DNA of 64,000 nt from Oreocharis arfaki (GCA_013398015.1 VZRR01012567.1:76592-140591), one strand, 5' to 3'; numbered from the stretch's first letter, positions 51,101 through 60,632 are shown. The notes: a model not told the origin generated them from the letters alone. Translations and numbers: made by a program.

Positions 51101-52389
51101 CCCCTGAGCTGTGAACGACTGTCACCCATTCTTGGTTAACTCCCTGGTGACTGAATGGGAGCACAGCTTCCCTGCCCTGCTCTGTCTAAGCAACTGTTGG
51201 TACAGGCCAGCCGAGCTCAGTTTTGGGGAGAACTGCCAGTTGTTCTAGCAATTTAAGAAAGCTTTGTTTACTTACAGTTTGGTGTTCCCACTAAGGACAT
51301 ACTACCTGTGTGCAAAAACTGGGATAGAAGCAGACGAGTGGATTAAAATACTGCGGTGGAAACTGGTAAGGGGATGTGCGCTGTGACACGGCAGCACCTG
51401 GTACTGCCCTCATGAGCCCCCCAGGACTGTGGCACCCAAGTGCTACACTGCTCAGCAGCTGCAACAAGGGAGTGCTTGTTCTGTCTGCCAGCCCAGCTAG
51501 ACTAGAAGACACAGTTTTCACATAATCACACAATCAATTAGGCTGGAAGGGACCTCTGAGGTCACCAAGTCCAACCTTTGACCTACCACCACCTTGTCAA
51601 CTAGAACGTGGCACTAAGTGCCACATCCAGTCTTTTCTTAAACATCTACAGGGATGGTGACTCCACCACCTTCCAGGGCAGCCCACTCCAATGCTCAACA
51701 ACCCTTTCTGTGAAGAAATTCCTCCTGATGACCAGTCTAAACCTCCCCTGGCACAGCTTGAGGCTATGTTCTCTCATCCCATCACTGGTTGCCTGGGAGA
51801 AGAGATCAACCCCCACCTGGCTACACCCTCCTTTTAGGGAATTACAGAGATTGATAAGGTCACCTCAGAACCTCCTCCTTCCCAGGCCAAACACCCCCAG
51901 CTCCATCAGCTGCTCCTCATAGGACTTATGATCCAGCCCCTTCCTCTCCGCTGCCCTTTTCTGGACTCACTCAGGCACCCTCCAGAACTGAGGGGCCCAG
52001 AACTGGACACAGTGGTTGAGGTGTGGCCTCACCAGTGCCAAGCACAGGGGCATAATGGATCTGCCTGCAAACCCACTTCAGCATTTTTGGGATGCACTTT
52101 TAACAGGCATGCTCATTAGTAAGAAAAAGTTACATCCATCTCAATGCATGTCATTATGTGCTTGGTAAACAACACGGACCATCAGCACAAACTGCACCTC
52201 CTGGGTCATGAAGGCAGGAATGAGAAGACAATGTAGAGGCTTGAAAGCACTACTTCCTAAAATCTACCAGGAACTGGGGTGGTTGTACTCAGCCACACAC
52301 ATGCAGACAAGCAGTAATGGATTATCTTTCTGTTCCAGTCACAAATACGGAAGCAGCTGGAGGAGCGCAACGCCACCCTCAGTTCCTAG
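33039..52389 (+). CDS. DAPP1: DAPP1 (Bam32) adaptor, full coding gene of nine exons
   Basis: The gene encodes the dual adaptor for phosphotyrosine and 3-phosphoinositides, a cytosolic protein recruited to the plasma membrane after PI3K activation, chiefly downstream of the B-cell receptor. Joining nine exons (33039-33100, 40791-40913, 44109-44242, 46906-47036, 48354-48401, 48638-48700, 50665-50750, 51278-51365, 52339-52389) gives 786 nt, 261 residues plus stop, with every junction in phase and all introns GT-AG. Residues 22 to about 115 form the SH2 domain, starting WYHDNLTRHAAEALL, with the phosphate-binding arginine in YLLR. A tyrosine in EEPSIYESV (residue 126) corresponds to the Src-family target Y139 of human DAPP1. 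A PH domain spans about residues 152-246, and R171 in KTRWF corresponds to human R184, needed for PI(3,4)P2/PIP3 binding. Human DAPP1 is 280 residues; the N-terminal end and the C-terminal tail differ here. Identity is very secure; the exact start is less so. Confidence 0.96.
33101..40790 (+). other. DAPP1: DAPP1 intron 1 (7.7 kb)
   Basis: The intron is bounded by GTAAGC and a CTCCCCAG acceptor. No additional exon or transposon is recognisable inside it. Two E-boxes CACGTG (40202-40207 and 40221-40226), each in a CACGTGT context and 19 bases apart, lie about 570 bases before exon 2 and could belong to an intronic enhancer. Confidence 0.8.
40791..40913 (+). CDS. DAPP1: DAPP1 exon 2, first half of SH2 domain
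   Basis: The exon follows the acceptor GTCTCCCCAG and ends before GTAGGG. It encodes 40 residues beginning WYHDN and including the SH2 helix A, the central strand with YLLR and the BC loop. The phosphotyrosine-binding arginine is present. The next residues read KSNERED, where I recall DSNETTG in the human protein, so the phosphate-binding loop differs in charge. Confidence 0.96.
44109..44242 (+). CDS. DAPP1: DAPP1 exon 3, second half of SH2 domain
   Basis: The acceptor TATTTTAG and donor GTAAGG are clear. The exon encodes GKDSVKHFHVEHTG, with the conserved histidine of SH2 strand D, through FGFNEFSSLKELV to NQPLIGSET. This closes the SH2 fold. Reading continues open into the intron for 25 codons, which is chance. 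Confidence 0.96.
46906..47036 (+). CDS. DAPP1: DAPP1 exon 4, linker with tyrosine phosphorylation site
   Basis: Bounded by TCTCTCCAG and GTAAGTGG. It encodes the linker between SH2 and PH domains, including VLKHPYPRQVEEPSIYESV. The tyrosine in SIYESV matches the single regulatory phosphotyrosine of the family (human Y139). The exon ends in phase 0 after LVPNAPS. Confidence 0.96.
48354..48401 (+). CDS. DAPP1: DAPP1 exon 5, start of PH domain
   Basis: This 48 bp exon (16 codons, phase 0 at both ends) encodes LGTKEGYLVKQGKIVK, the first strand of the PH domain and its basic loop. The acceptor is TTACTTCACAG and the donor GTAAGG. Confidence 0.95.
48638..48700 (+). CDS. DAPP1: DAPP1 exon 6, PH domain lipid-binding strand
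   Basis: The exon has 21 codons, phase 0 at both ends, and encodes NWKTRWFTLHRNELKYFKD and two further residues. K169 and R171 are the basic residues expected to contact the inositol phosphates. Confidence 0.96.
48955..49085 (-). mobile_element. CR1 LINE 3' fragment in DAPP1 intron 6
   Basis: The octamer-derived ACAGAATCACAGAATAG is followed by the standard reverse-complement CR1 tail (CAGGTTGGAAGTGACCTC through CCTGTCCAGCCTGGCC). The element is oriented antisense to DAPP1 and truncated at its 5' end. Confidence 0.8.
50104..50130. repeat. TA microsatellite in DAPP1 intron 6
   Basis: A short run of TA/TTTATA units ends in ATGTCTGTGTC. No function is suggested. Confidence 0.6.
50665..50750 (+). 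CDS. DAPP1: DAPP1 exon 7, PH domain middle
   Basis: The exon encodes ATEPIRALDLTECSAVQFDY followed by SQERVNCF, and ends with two bases of a cysteine codon. The acceptor is CTCTTCGAG, unusual in having G rather than a pyrimidine at -3, but the protein match and phase fix it; the donor is GTGAGT. Confidence 0.95.
51278..51365 (+). CDS. DAPP1: DAPP1 exon 8, PH domain C-terminal helix
   Basis: The exon encodes LVFPLRTYYLCAKTG and then EADEWIKILRWKL. The invariant tryptophan of the PH-domain C-terminal helix is the W in DEWIKIL. Bounded by CTTACAG and GTAAGG. Confidence 0.96.
51521..52065 (-). mobile_element. CR1 LINE copy in DAPP1 intron 8
   Basis: About 540 bases of reverse-complement CR1: a degenerate octamer tail (ATAATCACACAATCAATTAG), GGCTGGAAGGGACCTCTGAG, and the conserved stretch from CACTAAGTGCCACATCCAGT through GGTGTGGCCTCACCAGTGC. 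It is antisense to DAPP1, 5'-truncated, and well enough preserved to suggest a moderately young insertion. Confidence 0.88.
52339..52389 (+). CDS. DAPP1: DAPP1 exon 9, C-terminal tail and stop
   Basis: After the acceptor CTGTTCCAG the exon encodes SQIRKQLEERNATLSS and a TAG stop. The first seven residues match the family. The tail after KQL differs from the human tail, which as I recall is slightly longer and ends in RSFIFK. No frameshift is needed. Confidence 0.92.
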   Translation, partial: SQIRKQLEERNATLSS

Positions 52390-53580
52390 CTGTGTGCCAG
52401 TGCTCCTGCTCCACTGGCAGGAATTGCCTCTCTCCAAGGGGAAGACATTGCTTACCCAAGGGCAGCTTCACCTCTCCAGTGCTGCCTGTGCCCCCACCCA
52501 GACGTCACCCAGCCCTGCACACACAGGATCCTGCAGCTCTGGGGCTGCTGAGGCACACGTGGGGACGGCTGCAAAACCAGAGTGTGGGTTTGATTCATGT
52601 GGTGTACGCCTGAAATGCACTCAATTCAAACACCTGCCAACTAATCACAGAAGTGGTCACTGTCCAAAACTTTTGTGGTTATTCAGAGCACTCTTAGTAA
52701 TTTATTGCAAGCTCTATCACAACTAACCATTGGTATCATATTCCATAACCTTGAGCCTTTTATTTAAAATGGGTCCTTTCTGGAAACATTAAGTATCTTT
52801 TTATTACCTGTTTAGGCTTTAAACCAAAATGACAGAAGTTACTACATTTTGTAAATAGTATCCATATTACAATCCAGAGAGTATTTCAAGGCCCTTTTTC
52901 AACATGCCAGATGCATGACACTTAGTTCTGGTTAAACGCATTTTTATATGGTTTGGCTTTATGCCGCAGTGATGGCTGCAAGCAAACACTTGTTCCAAAC
53001 AGCATCTGTAGGTAATGGTGAGCAGCATCCTGTAAGCACACTTGTAGGCAAACCAGGGTTATGAGAAACAGTAGCTGCTTCCTGGCACTCATAGCACACA
53101 CATCTAACAGCGTTGCGGCCCACTACGGAGACAAGAAGCGGAACCCCAGGACGCTGGTGCTGTGCTCAAAACAGATGTTACACTTTGGAAGAGAAGTTTG
53201 ACACACTGGAGAGGCTCAAGACCAGCTTGACCGAGCTGCAAGATCCCCTGAGCAATCCTGTCCCTCCTCGAGGGCTGGGGAAAGAGGGGGGACCCTCTCT
53301 CCCTGCATAACAATCAAATTTATGCTGAAACATCATCTGCAAACCTCTCCTGCTATGCAACACTGCGGCCTGTGTTTGGTAATGCTCGTGCAGCAGGTGT
53401 TTGATAACTGCCTGTACTGGGAGAAGAGTGCAGAAGAGGAAGGCAAAAGCACACTGGAAGGAGAAAAAAAATCTAGACTTGAACATATGAACAGCATTTT
53501 ATTTCATATTAGAAATTCAAAGTATTTGTAAATATTTTTATACAGACTGTTTTCTGAATAAAATGTCATTATAAAACTAC
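52390..53580 (+). other. DAPP1: DAPP1 3' UTR
   Basis: Noncoding sequence follows the stop to the first good poly(A) signal AATAAA at 53557-53562, in an AT-rich context typical of 3' ends. The length (about 1.2 kb) is inferred from the signal only. Confidence 0.6.
53557..53562 (+). terminator. DAPP1: DAPP1 poly(A) signal
   Basis: A canonical AATAAA lies 1.17 kb past the stop. It is the last strong signal before the oppositely transcribed LAMTOR3. Confidence 0.6.
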
Positions 53581-53584
53581 CACA

Positions 53585-54510
53585 GGTCTTTATATTCCTA
53601 TACTGAGTTGTTAAAGCTTTGTCCTCCTTTTTCGCTTAATGAAGCTTTAACAAACTGGCACCTCCCATTTAGTTAAAAAACTTTGCTGAGTTTGTATGAG
53701 AGAGAGGCAGCATAAGGGGAAGAGACATGATATTCTCCAACAGCATCACTGTTCTGTGAAAACAGCTTGGAAAGGAGCTTGTAGGGAAACCACAAATTCA
53801 GCCTTCCCTTTTTCACACCAACAGGCTGCCTCAGAAAACATCAGAAACATAATTCAGCACACGGTGTCACAAACTGAAGCCAGTGAAAGAAACAGTGCTT
53901 GGGTGGCCTTGGAAGCTGTCAGACAGACGGGTTGAGCAGAAGCAAACACCAAGGGGAGGCCTTTGCTGGAACACAAACGTATTTTGCCAGAAATACATAC
54001 ACTTTCCAGCTGCTTCTGTAATGACCAGCAATGGAAGTCCCATTCCTGCTTAGTTTAAATAGAAGAGGGTTGACTGACAAGCTGTATTCTCTTTTTGAGA
54101 CAAGAACTCCCAGCTGTCATTTCCAGCACCACTGTTTCCCCGCATCCTGCCTGATGCACCAAAGGTGGATGAGGTGTGAACAAGGCTCTGTGGCATCCTC
54201 TTTCCCAGCCTGGGGCAGAGACCTGCCCAGAGCTGTCCCTCAGACCTGCAGTGCTTGGCTGTTGTTATAAGGGGACAAGGGATGGAACAACAGGGTGGGG
54301 CTAAGAGCACAGGATTGATCCCCAGCAATAGGATCTCTGCACTGCCCTGGGACTTGGTATCCTTACTGCCCAACTGAGAGACACACTGGTTAGTTTTCAG
54401 CCCGTAAATTCATGGATTTGGGGCATTTACAAACAATTAAGAGACCTGTTCTCTCTAGAGACAAGCAGATGTGCTGTGGGGTATTACAGTGCAACAGAAG
54501 AGTGGAACCA
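53585..54510. other. Spacer between convergent DAPP1 and LAMTOR3
   Basis: About 0.9 kb separates the two inferred poly(A) sites. I see no gene or repeat in it. Confidence 0.5.
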
Positions 54511-54514
54511 GGCT

Positions 54515-55297
54515 CTGTCATTTAAAAATACTGTATTTTATTTATATTTATTTACTTAAGAAAACCTAAGGGTAAATAAGCCGAGAGTGTCACCAGTGAT
54601 GAACCCACACAAAGACAATGAGACATGAGATCTTCACAACCATATTACACAAAAAAAAACCCCATGAAGAAGGGAGACATTGTTCGGGTGCTTTTAGCTA
54701 GGCATCATGAAAATCCCTAAAGGAACAGCTTCCATAGAAACAGCTTTCTTCCTAGGGGAAGCAGGATGCAGCTAGCATCCAGATTAGTAGCACTCCCTTG
54801 CCAAAGTACCACCCGTGTAAGAAAGCTGGGACATTTACTGATTGTACTGACACATCCCTGCTAACACTTGCTCTGCTTTGCTTTGCCACGGCTTTGCTCA
54901 CTCTCTCCACCCGCTCTGCTTTCCCACACGTAGTGCTGGCCAGCCTGAGGACACACCCTGCCATGTGCCTGGCTCCCTGTAAAGCAAAAGATCTGGGGGG
55001 TGCTCCTTTGAGCCAAGGGCATTGCGCCGACCTGGCTCAGCTGGCTGAGCTAAACTCCATGGGAGCTATTTTGGTGGGCTCTCCAGTACTGCACAATACA
55101 AGAAGCGTGGCCTAAAGTAACATCCACCTACAACACACTAGTAGATCATTTCAGATTCAGTACTATGTACAATTTACTCTTACTTAGTGCACTAAGGAGC
55201 TGTGGTATTTCTTCCAAGATGTGTTATTTGACTGATGATTATTGAATCTTTCTGTCCACTGGGCTGCAGAAGAATGCTGCACTCTGGCTGTACCAGG
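54515..55297 (-). other. LAMTOR3: LAMTOR3 3' UTR
   Basis: Two AATAAA signals on the minus strand (54537-54542 and 54547-54552) lie about 750 bases after the stop codon. The cleavage site near 54515-54530 is inferred from them. Confidence 0.55.
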
Positions 55298-55371
55298 TTA
55301 AGAAACTTCAACAACCTGCCTCAGCTCTTCAAACAGGGGTGTGAGCTCCTTCTCCAAACTTACAATCAGCC
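55298..55371 (-). CDS. LAMTOR3: LAMTOR3 last coding exon
   Basis: The acceptor TCTTTCCAG is followed by 24 codons including the stop, encoding LIVSLEKELTPLFEELRQ and the terminal VVEVS. This is the C-terminal helix that packs against LAMTOR2. Confidence 0.95.
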
Positions 55372-58172
55372 CTGGAAAGAGAGAAGAGACAGAATATTCC
55401 ATCAAACAACATCATTAAAAACCTTTCTCCAAAGCCCACAGCTCTCTCCCCCTTCCCAAGTCACAGGCAGTGTTCCTCAAAGCCTGAAATGTTCCATGTG
55501 AACCACTCACTTTCCTGTGAACAATGGGCAGCACTACCAGGCAGAGTGTCTACAGCCCCTGGCACTAAAAGAGGCACCCAGTGCAGCACACCTCTCCCCC
55601 ACTACTGTGTCGCTGCTTCCCATAGCTACTGAGGCCCAAGCAGCTGCTCCAGAATTAAATCCCTTCTGCCCATATTCATTACCCAGTGAACTCGACTGAC
55701 AGAAAGAGACCAAACAGCTGGTTTGTACAGCACAGGACCTGCCTGTGCAGCAAGGGCAAGATTAATCACAGGAGAAATATGCTTCTAGAAGAATAACAAC
55801 TTCAGCAAGCCACCTAAAATCTGAATTTTTACTCACACTTTTTCCTTCTCACCTTCACGATACCCTTACAAAATTCACAGCAGGAGCAAATTAATACAGC
55901 TTGAAGTGAATTCGGGGAAATTATTTTCAATTATTAAAACACCCGGGCCTTAAAATACTGCAATATTTAAAATAACTGTGAAGACGTACCTGTATTGGCA
56001 TTGCTGCTGGCAATGAAACTCACTACCAAAGGTAAGCGATTGAACTGCACCACCTGCAAGGAGAGAGACGTGCTCAGCCAGCAGCTAACACATGTTGGAC
56101 GTCAGGGCTCTGATACACAAATGCTTTCCACGTAAGTTCTTTCTGAAACAAGCAGCCTCCTCAGTTTAAAGGACAAGCAGGAGCAAGAGCCACAGAGGTG
56201 ACTTTTCAGTGCATCAATTTCTTAAGATTCATGGTTAAAAACACCAACAGAACCTACACTACAGTACAGGGAGCTGCCCATGGAAAACTTGGCATTTCCC
56301 TCCACCTCCACGTTCCACAGAGTGCTGTCCACCAGAACCCTACCTCAGCTGCAAACCCTGCAGAGTACACTATGGAGGCCACACCCTCCACAGAAAACAG
56401 GAGGGCAGACAGGCTTATTGTTTTAAAATACTGCTCCCTGTACAGAAGTATCTGTTCTTCCATTAACAGGGAACTTGAAGCATCAAGAGAGTCAAAGCAA
56501 CATATTAATGTGTGCAAACTAACTCATACACCCATTTATTTTCCAAACAAAACGTAACACACTGTAGGCTAAACAGCTGGTCAGTTTACTGAAGTCATAA
56601 CAGAAAGCTCTCAGGACCACCAGAACTCGTGAAGGTGCAGAAATGTAGTAGATGATGGGCTTCTGGACACAAATAATCACTTGGTAAAAAATGTGAGTGG
56701 TATTTAAAAGCTTTCTTACCTCAAAGCCATACTGGCAGCAAGATTAGCTATGAAGTAGGCTGCATGTACTTAATTAATGTTGGGTGTCCCTAATTGTAAA
56801 CAAACATTGTTTATAAAATAGAACATACCATATGAGCAACACCTACTGCAAATTCACAACTGCTACCTGTTCAGAACACTTTCCCATTTTCAACCAGTAA
56901 ATCTCAAGTTTTGAGAAATATAAAAGAAGTTTGATAAATAGTGTGAAAGTTTGGCTTAACCACTTAAGCTGTGTAAGAAATAAACCACAATTACTTCAAT
57001 AGCAGCCTAGTGAAAATCCACCAGAGCTCAAACAACCCTCTTTCTCTTGCTCAATGTAATGTAGGAACAGCTCAAGACACTGAGGTTACTCACCTGGTAT
57101 GTATTGTAATAGCAGATGATACTTTTGTTTTTAGAGAGTCCTAATTTACTGCCCTGATCCGTAGCGAGGGCAAAGGTGGACAGAAAGCCAGGTCGCAGTG
57201 CATGTTCTGGAGCATTATCATTGGCAACTAGAACGAAACAAGAAAATCCTTATCTTTATACGGTGTCTCTGACTGCATCCCAAACCCTCCTCCGGCTTAG
57301 TGCTCTGCCAAAAGCAGATCTGCTGCTGGGGAACATGCAACACATCTGAGGTGCTGCCACAGGAACACGAGACAGTCTTCATGAGCAGTACCTCATTCAA
57401 TGCTTTGTGTAGGATCAAAGCTCATTATACCAGCATCCTTCCTAGCGCACCTGACAGTCTTTTCCTTTAGGATGCACAGCCTGTCCTGATGTCCCTTTGG
57501 TTCCGTGTCCCTCACTGTCTGCACCCGTTCCAGCCTTCGAACTGATTACTGGCACACAGTCACTTGAGTGCAAACAGGTGAAGATGCAAGGGGCAAGTTC
57601 TGCTGGGTGTCTAAATACTTTGGGGCATTGAACAGAATAAATCTGCAGTACTCGAATCTTTGCATCCTATTGTACTCACAGCCTAAAACCATCTGAAACT
57701 AGGACTGAAAACATAAAAACTAGAGCACCAAAAAAGCCAACTAAACGTGTAAAGCTGGATGCAACTCCTTCTGAGCACAGACCAGCCCAGCCAACAAAAC
57801 AATGCCAAAGCTCTCTCTACTACTTAATATCAATCAGCCTGTGAGGGCCTTGAAGATACAAGAACCTTACAGCACTCCCACCCCTATCACCATGGAAAAT
57901 TTTATGTACTACAATTACTGAGGGCACAAACAAAAGGATGTATTTAAAGAGGTATATAATCAACTACTGAGCTTTTAAATAAAAGTCCAGTTTAATTCTA
58001 CCACTTGGGATATTCAGTTATTTGGCACAACCTTGACGATTTTTCTGTACTTCTCCACCCCCTGCTGTTCAATCAGGATTTCAGCTGCAGAGCACAGCAA
58101 GAAGCTGAGTTACCTTTGATAACAGGCACGCCATCTCTATCTGAGACTACAATGGCATGAAGACCTTCAACG
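55298..58172 (-). CDS. LAMTOR3: LAMTOR3 (MP1) Ragulator subunit, N-terminal exon missing
   Basis: LAMTOR3 pairs with LAMTOR2 as a roadblock-fold heterodimer in the Ragulator complex on late endosomes and lysosomes, where it anchors Rag GTPases for mTORC1 activation and scaffolds MEK1-ERK. Four exons on the minus strand (58114-58172, 57094-57227, 55990-56053, 55298-55371) join in phase to 331 nt, ending in TAA. They encode the protein from VEGLHAIVVSDRDGVPVIK to the end, EELRQVVEVS. The human protein has 124 residues; the missing 44 nt (start codon to the first base pair of a serine codon) would bring this one to exactly 124. No copy of that first coding exon is found in the visible sequence, so it most likely lies in the gap 58713-59090. 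Identity is very secure. Confidence 0.95.
55990..56053 (-). CDS. LAMTOR3: LAMTOR3 exon encoding VVQFNRLPLVVSFIASSNANT
   Basis: The 64 bp exon follows CCTTGCAG and precedes GTACGT. It encodes the hydrophobic strand and loop of the roadblock fold; the human residue that I recall as the second of a serine pair in SSSAN is asparagine-adjacent here (SSNAN). Confidence 0.95.
57094..57227 (-). CDS. LAMTOR3: LAMTOR3 central exon of the roadblock fold
   Basis: This 134 bp exon encodes (V)ANDNAPEHALRPGFL, the middle of the roadblock domain, through SKNKSIICYYNTYQ. It ends in phase 0 before the donor GTGAGT. Confidence 0.96.
58114..58172 (-). CDS. LAMTOR3: LAMTOR3 exon encoding VEGLHAIVVSDRDGVPVIK
   Basis: The acceptor TTTTCTCCCAG and donor GTAACT are read on the minus strand. 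The first base completes a serine codon begun in the missing upstream exon, and the last base begins the valine codon finished in the next exon. Confidence 0.95.
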
Positions 58173-58349
58173 CTGGGAGAAAAAAAAAGGGAAGAAAAGA
58201 AGAAGAGACATCATTTTAAAAACACAGTAATTAGTAGGAAAGGTTTTTTTGTGTGTACAAATGTGCAAGGAAGGGGAAAACATGGAAAAAAACTGATGCC
58301 TTCACTAATTTAGTATTTATTCTGTTTAGTACAGGTAGTACAGGTCTGG

Positions 58350-58712
58350 TGGCCCAAATAACAAGAAGGACATGGAACTGCTGGAGCAAGTCCAGAGGAA
58401 GCCACGAAGTTGATAAGAGGGCTGGAACACTTCCCCTATGAAAAAAGGCTGAGGAAGTTGGGGCTGTTCAGCCAGGAGAAGGGAAGGTTGAGCAGAGACC
58501 TCACAGCAACCTTCCAGTATCTGAAGGGGGTTTACAGGGAAGCTGGAGAGGGACTCTTCATCAGGAACTGCAGTGACAGGGCAAGGGTAATGGGTACAAA
58601 TTGAAACCCGGGAAATTTAGGTTAGATATTACGAAGAAATTCTTTACTGCGAGGGTGGTGAGGTACTGGAACATACTGCCCAGGGAGGCTGATAATACCC
58701 CACCCTGGCAGT
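58350..58712 (+). mobile_element. CR1 LINE copy running into the gap
   Basis: Sense-strand CR1 3' UTR and end of ORF2 region: GCTGAGGAAGTTGGGGCTGT, TTCAGCCAGGAGAAGGGAAG, and the later ACTGCGAGGGTGGTGAGGTA match the CR1 consensus as I know it. The element lies antisense within LAMTOR3 intron sequence. Its 3' end is lost in the run of N. Confidence 0.85.
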
Positions 58713-59090
58713 NNNNNNNNNNNNNNNNNNNNNNNNNNNNNNNNNNNNNNNNNNNNNNNNNNNNNNNNNNNNNNNNNNNNNNNNNNNNNNNNNNNNNNNN
58801 NNNNNNNNNNNNNNNNNNNNNNNNNNNNNNNNNNNNNNNNNNNNNNNNNNNNNNNNNNNNNNNNNNNNNNNNNNNNNNNNNNNNNNNNNNNNNNNNNNNN
58901 NNNNNNNNNNNNNNNNNNNNNNNNNNNNNNNNNNNNNNNNNNNNNNNNNNNNNNNNNNNNNNNNNNNNNNNNNNNNNNNNNNNNNNNNNNNNNNNNNNNN
59001 NNNNNNNNNNNNNNNNNNNNNNNNNNNNNNNNNNNNNNNNNNNNNNNNNNNNNNNNNNNNNNNNNNNNNNNNNNNNNNNNNNNNNNNNNN
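58713..59090. other. Assembly gap (378 N)
   Basis: The run of N interrupts a CR1 copy on the left and abuts the LAMTOR3 CpG island on the right. The missing LAMTOR3 start-codon exon is expected here. Confidence 0.99.
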
Positions 59091-59262
59091 GCCCTGCCCT
59101 GCCCTCCCCGCCGTACCTGTCCGCGCCCCCGGCACGGCTCCGCCGCCGCTTCCCCTTGGAGCCGCTGTCACATGAGCGACGGCACCGCCCTCCCGGCCCC
59201 GGAACCGCTTCCCCGCCGCCTCCGCCCCGCTCCGCCCCGGCAGCAAAACAAACCAAAACCAA
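59091..59262 (-). promoter_or_regulatory. LAMTOR3: LAMTOR3 CpG-island promoter and probable untranslated exon 1
   Basis: The GC-rich, CpG-dense block begins at the gap edge. On the minus strand the sequence GCGGACAG is followed by GTACGG, a plausible splice donor at 59113, suggesting a 5' untranslated exon to its right (about 59114-59240). The block holds an M-box TCACATGA (59168-59175) and an ETS/GABPA-type CCGGAA (59199-59204). A small + strand frame (ATG at 59173, 55 codons, beginning MSDGTALPAPEP) also lies here; its start context is weak and it is listed only as a possibility. Confidence 0.6.
59168..59175. promoter_or_regulatory. LAMTOR3: M-box / CLEAR-like site in LAMTOR3 island
   Basis: TCACATGA is the M-box bound by MITF, TFEB and TFE3, and with flanking bases (GTCACATGAG) it resembles the CLEAR element of lysosomal genes. 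Binding is inference from the motif. Confidence 0.4.
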
Positions 59263-59611
59263 AACAAACCGTAGCGTTCCAGTTAAAGAAAAACAACAGC
59301 ACGAAAGAAATGCCTGTTTCTGCCGAGTAGAGTCACTGCCAGTTTTACTCTTCCAGTGTTGCCTAATTCCCCTACTTTTGGCTCTAGTCCATCAAACGAT
59401 GGACCTGCAGGTTAATAATGTAACAGCTAATGTGAAGAAAAAAAAAATTAATTTAGTAGATGTCTACAGTGTAACAATGGTAACTGCATATCTCTCTTTA
59501 AAGTCTTGTATCAGAATGCAGGACCCTTGTGATAGACCTAAAAAAACCCCAACCCTGCTCAGCATGTAAGAATGCTTTTTCTCTAGAAAAAGAGAGCTGC
59601 TGCAGGCCAAG

Positions 59612-60508
59612 CACAGAATCACAGAATCAGTCAGGTTGGAAAAGACCTCCCAGATCATTGACTCCAGCCTATGACTGAACGTCACCATGTTAACCAGACC
59701 ATGGCACTGAGTGCCACATCCAGTCTTTCCTCAAATACCTCCAGCAACAGTAATTCCATCACTTCACTGGGCAGCCCGTTCCAATACGTAATCACCACTA
59801 ATGTCAAGAATTTCTTGCTAACTTCTAACCTGAACCTCCCTGGGCACAGCCTGAGGCCTTTTTTTCTCATCCTGTCACTGTTTGCCTGGGAGAAGAGGCC
59901 GACCTCCACCTGGCTACACCCTCCTGTCAGGGTGGTAAGGTTCCCCTGAACCTTCTTTTCTCCAGGCTGAACACCCTCAGCCGCTCCTCACAGGACCTGT
60001 GCTCCAGACCCTTCCCCAGCTCCATTGCCCTTCTCTACACTCACTCCTGTACCTCAATGTCCTGTAGTGAGTGGCCCAGAACTGGACACAACACTAGAGG
60101 TGTGGCCTCACCGGTGCTGAGTACAGCGGGATAATCACTGCCCTGGTCCTGCTGGCCACACTATTTAATGTTCAGCCACATAATGACCAGCAACCCAGGG
60201 TCTTTTCCACTGGGCAGCTTCCCAGCCACTCTGTCCCCAGCCTGTAGCACTGCCTGGGGTTGCTGTGACCCAAGAGCAGGACTTGGCCTTGTTGAACCTC
60301 ATTCTGTTGGTCTCAGCCCATTGATCCGGCCTGTCCAGATCCCCTGCAGAGCCCTCCTGCCCTTCAGCAGATCAGCATTGCCACCCAACTTGGTGTTGTC
60401 CATGAATTTACTGGGGGTGCACTCAATCCCCTCATCCAGATCATCAGTAAAGACACTGAACAGCACTGGGCCCAATACTGAGCCCAAGGGACACCAGTGA
60501 GGACTAGA
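59612..60508 (-). mobile_element. CR1 LINE copy with part of ORF2
   Basis: About 0.9 kb of CR1 in reverse orientation. It starts with two copies of the octamer tail (ACAGAATCACAGAATCA) and passes through the CR1 3' region (GGTTGGAAAAGACCTCCCAG). Between 60299 and 60487 it still has an open minus-strand frame that matches CR1 reverse transcriptase (GSVLGPVLFSVFTDDLDEG and, later, TKLGG). The copy is 5'-truncated near 60508 and is not autonomous. Confidence 0.92.
60299..60487 (-). pseudogene. CR1 reverse transcriptase remnant
   Basis: The 62-codon open frame covers the palm region of the CR1 ORF2 reverse transcriptase. The catalytic FADD motif of active copies reads FMDN here, so the second catalytic aspartate is lost. 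The endonuclease and the rest of ORF2 are absent. Confidence 0.85.
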
Positions 60509-60632
60509 GCATTATTGATACCTGAAGATTTTGCTTAGATGCCAGTATTAAATTAAAATTTTTAAAAGTGCAAATTAAAATTAAAAAAAATAAATATTCA
60601 CTTGGAAATATCTAATGTTTCTGAACATACAG

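Noticed and set aside
52208..52726. 172-codon + strand frame overlapping DAPP1 exon 9
   Set aside because: It is in a different frame from the recognised DAPP1 exon, which explains this region.
59357..59410. 54 bp segment between TTACTCTTCCAG and GTTAAT as an exon of the candidate + strand gene
   Set aside because: It has acceptor- and donor-like ends, but no frame joins it through 60633-60684 to the 61981 exon without a stop, and the donor is weak.
58561..59569. Long frames crossing the run of N (233, 322 and 207 codons)
   Set aside because: Most of their length is undetermined sequence, and their ends are CR1 and CpG-island translation.
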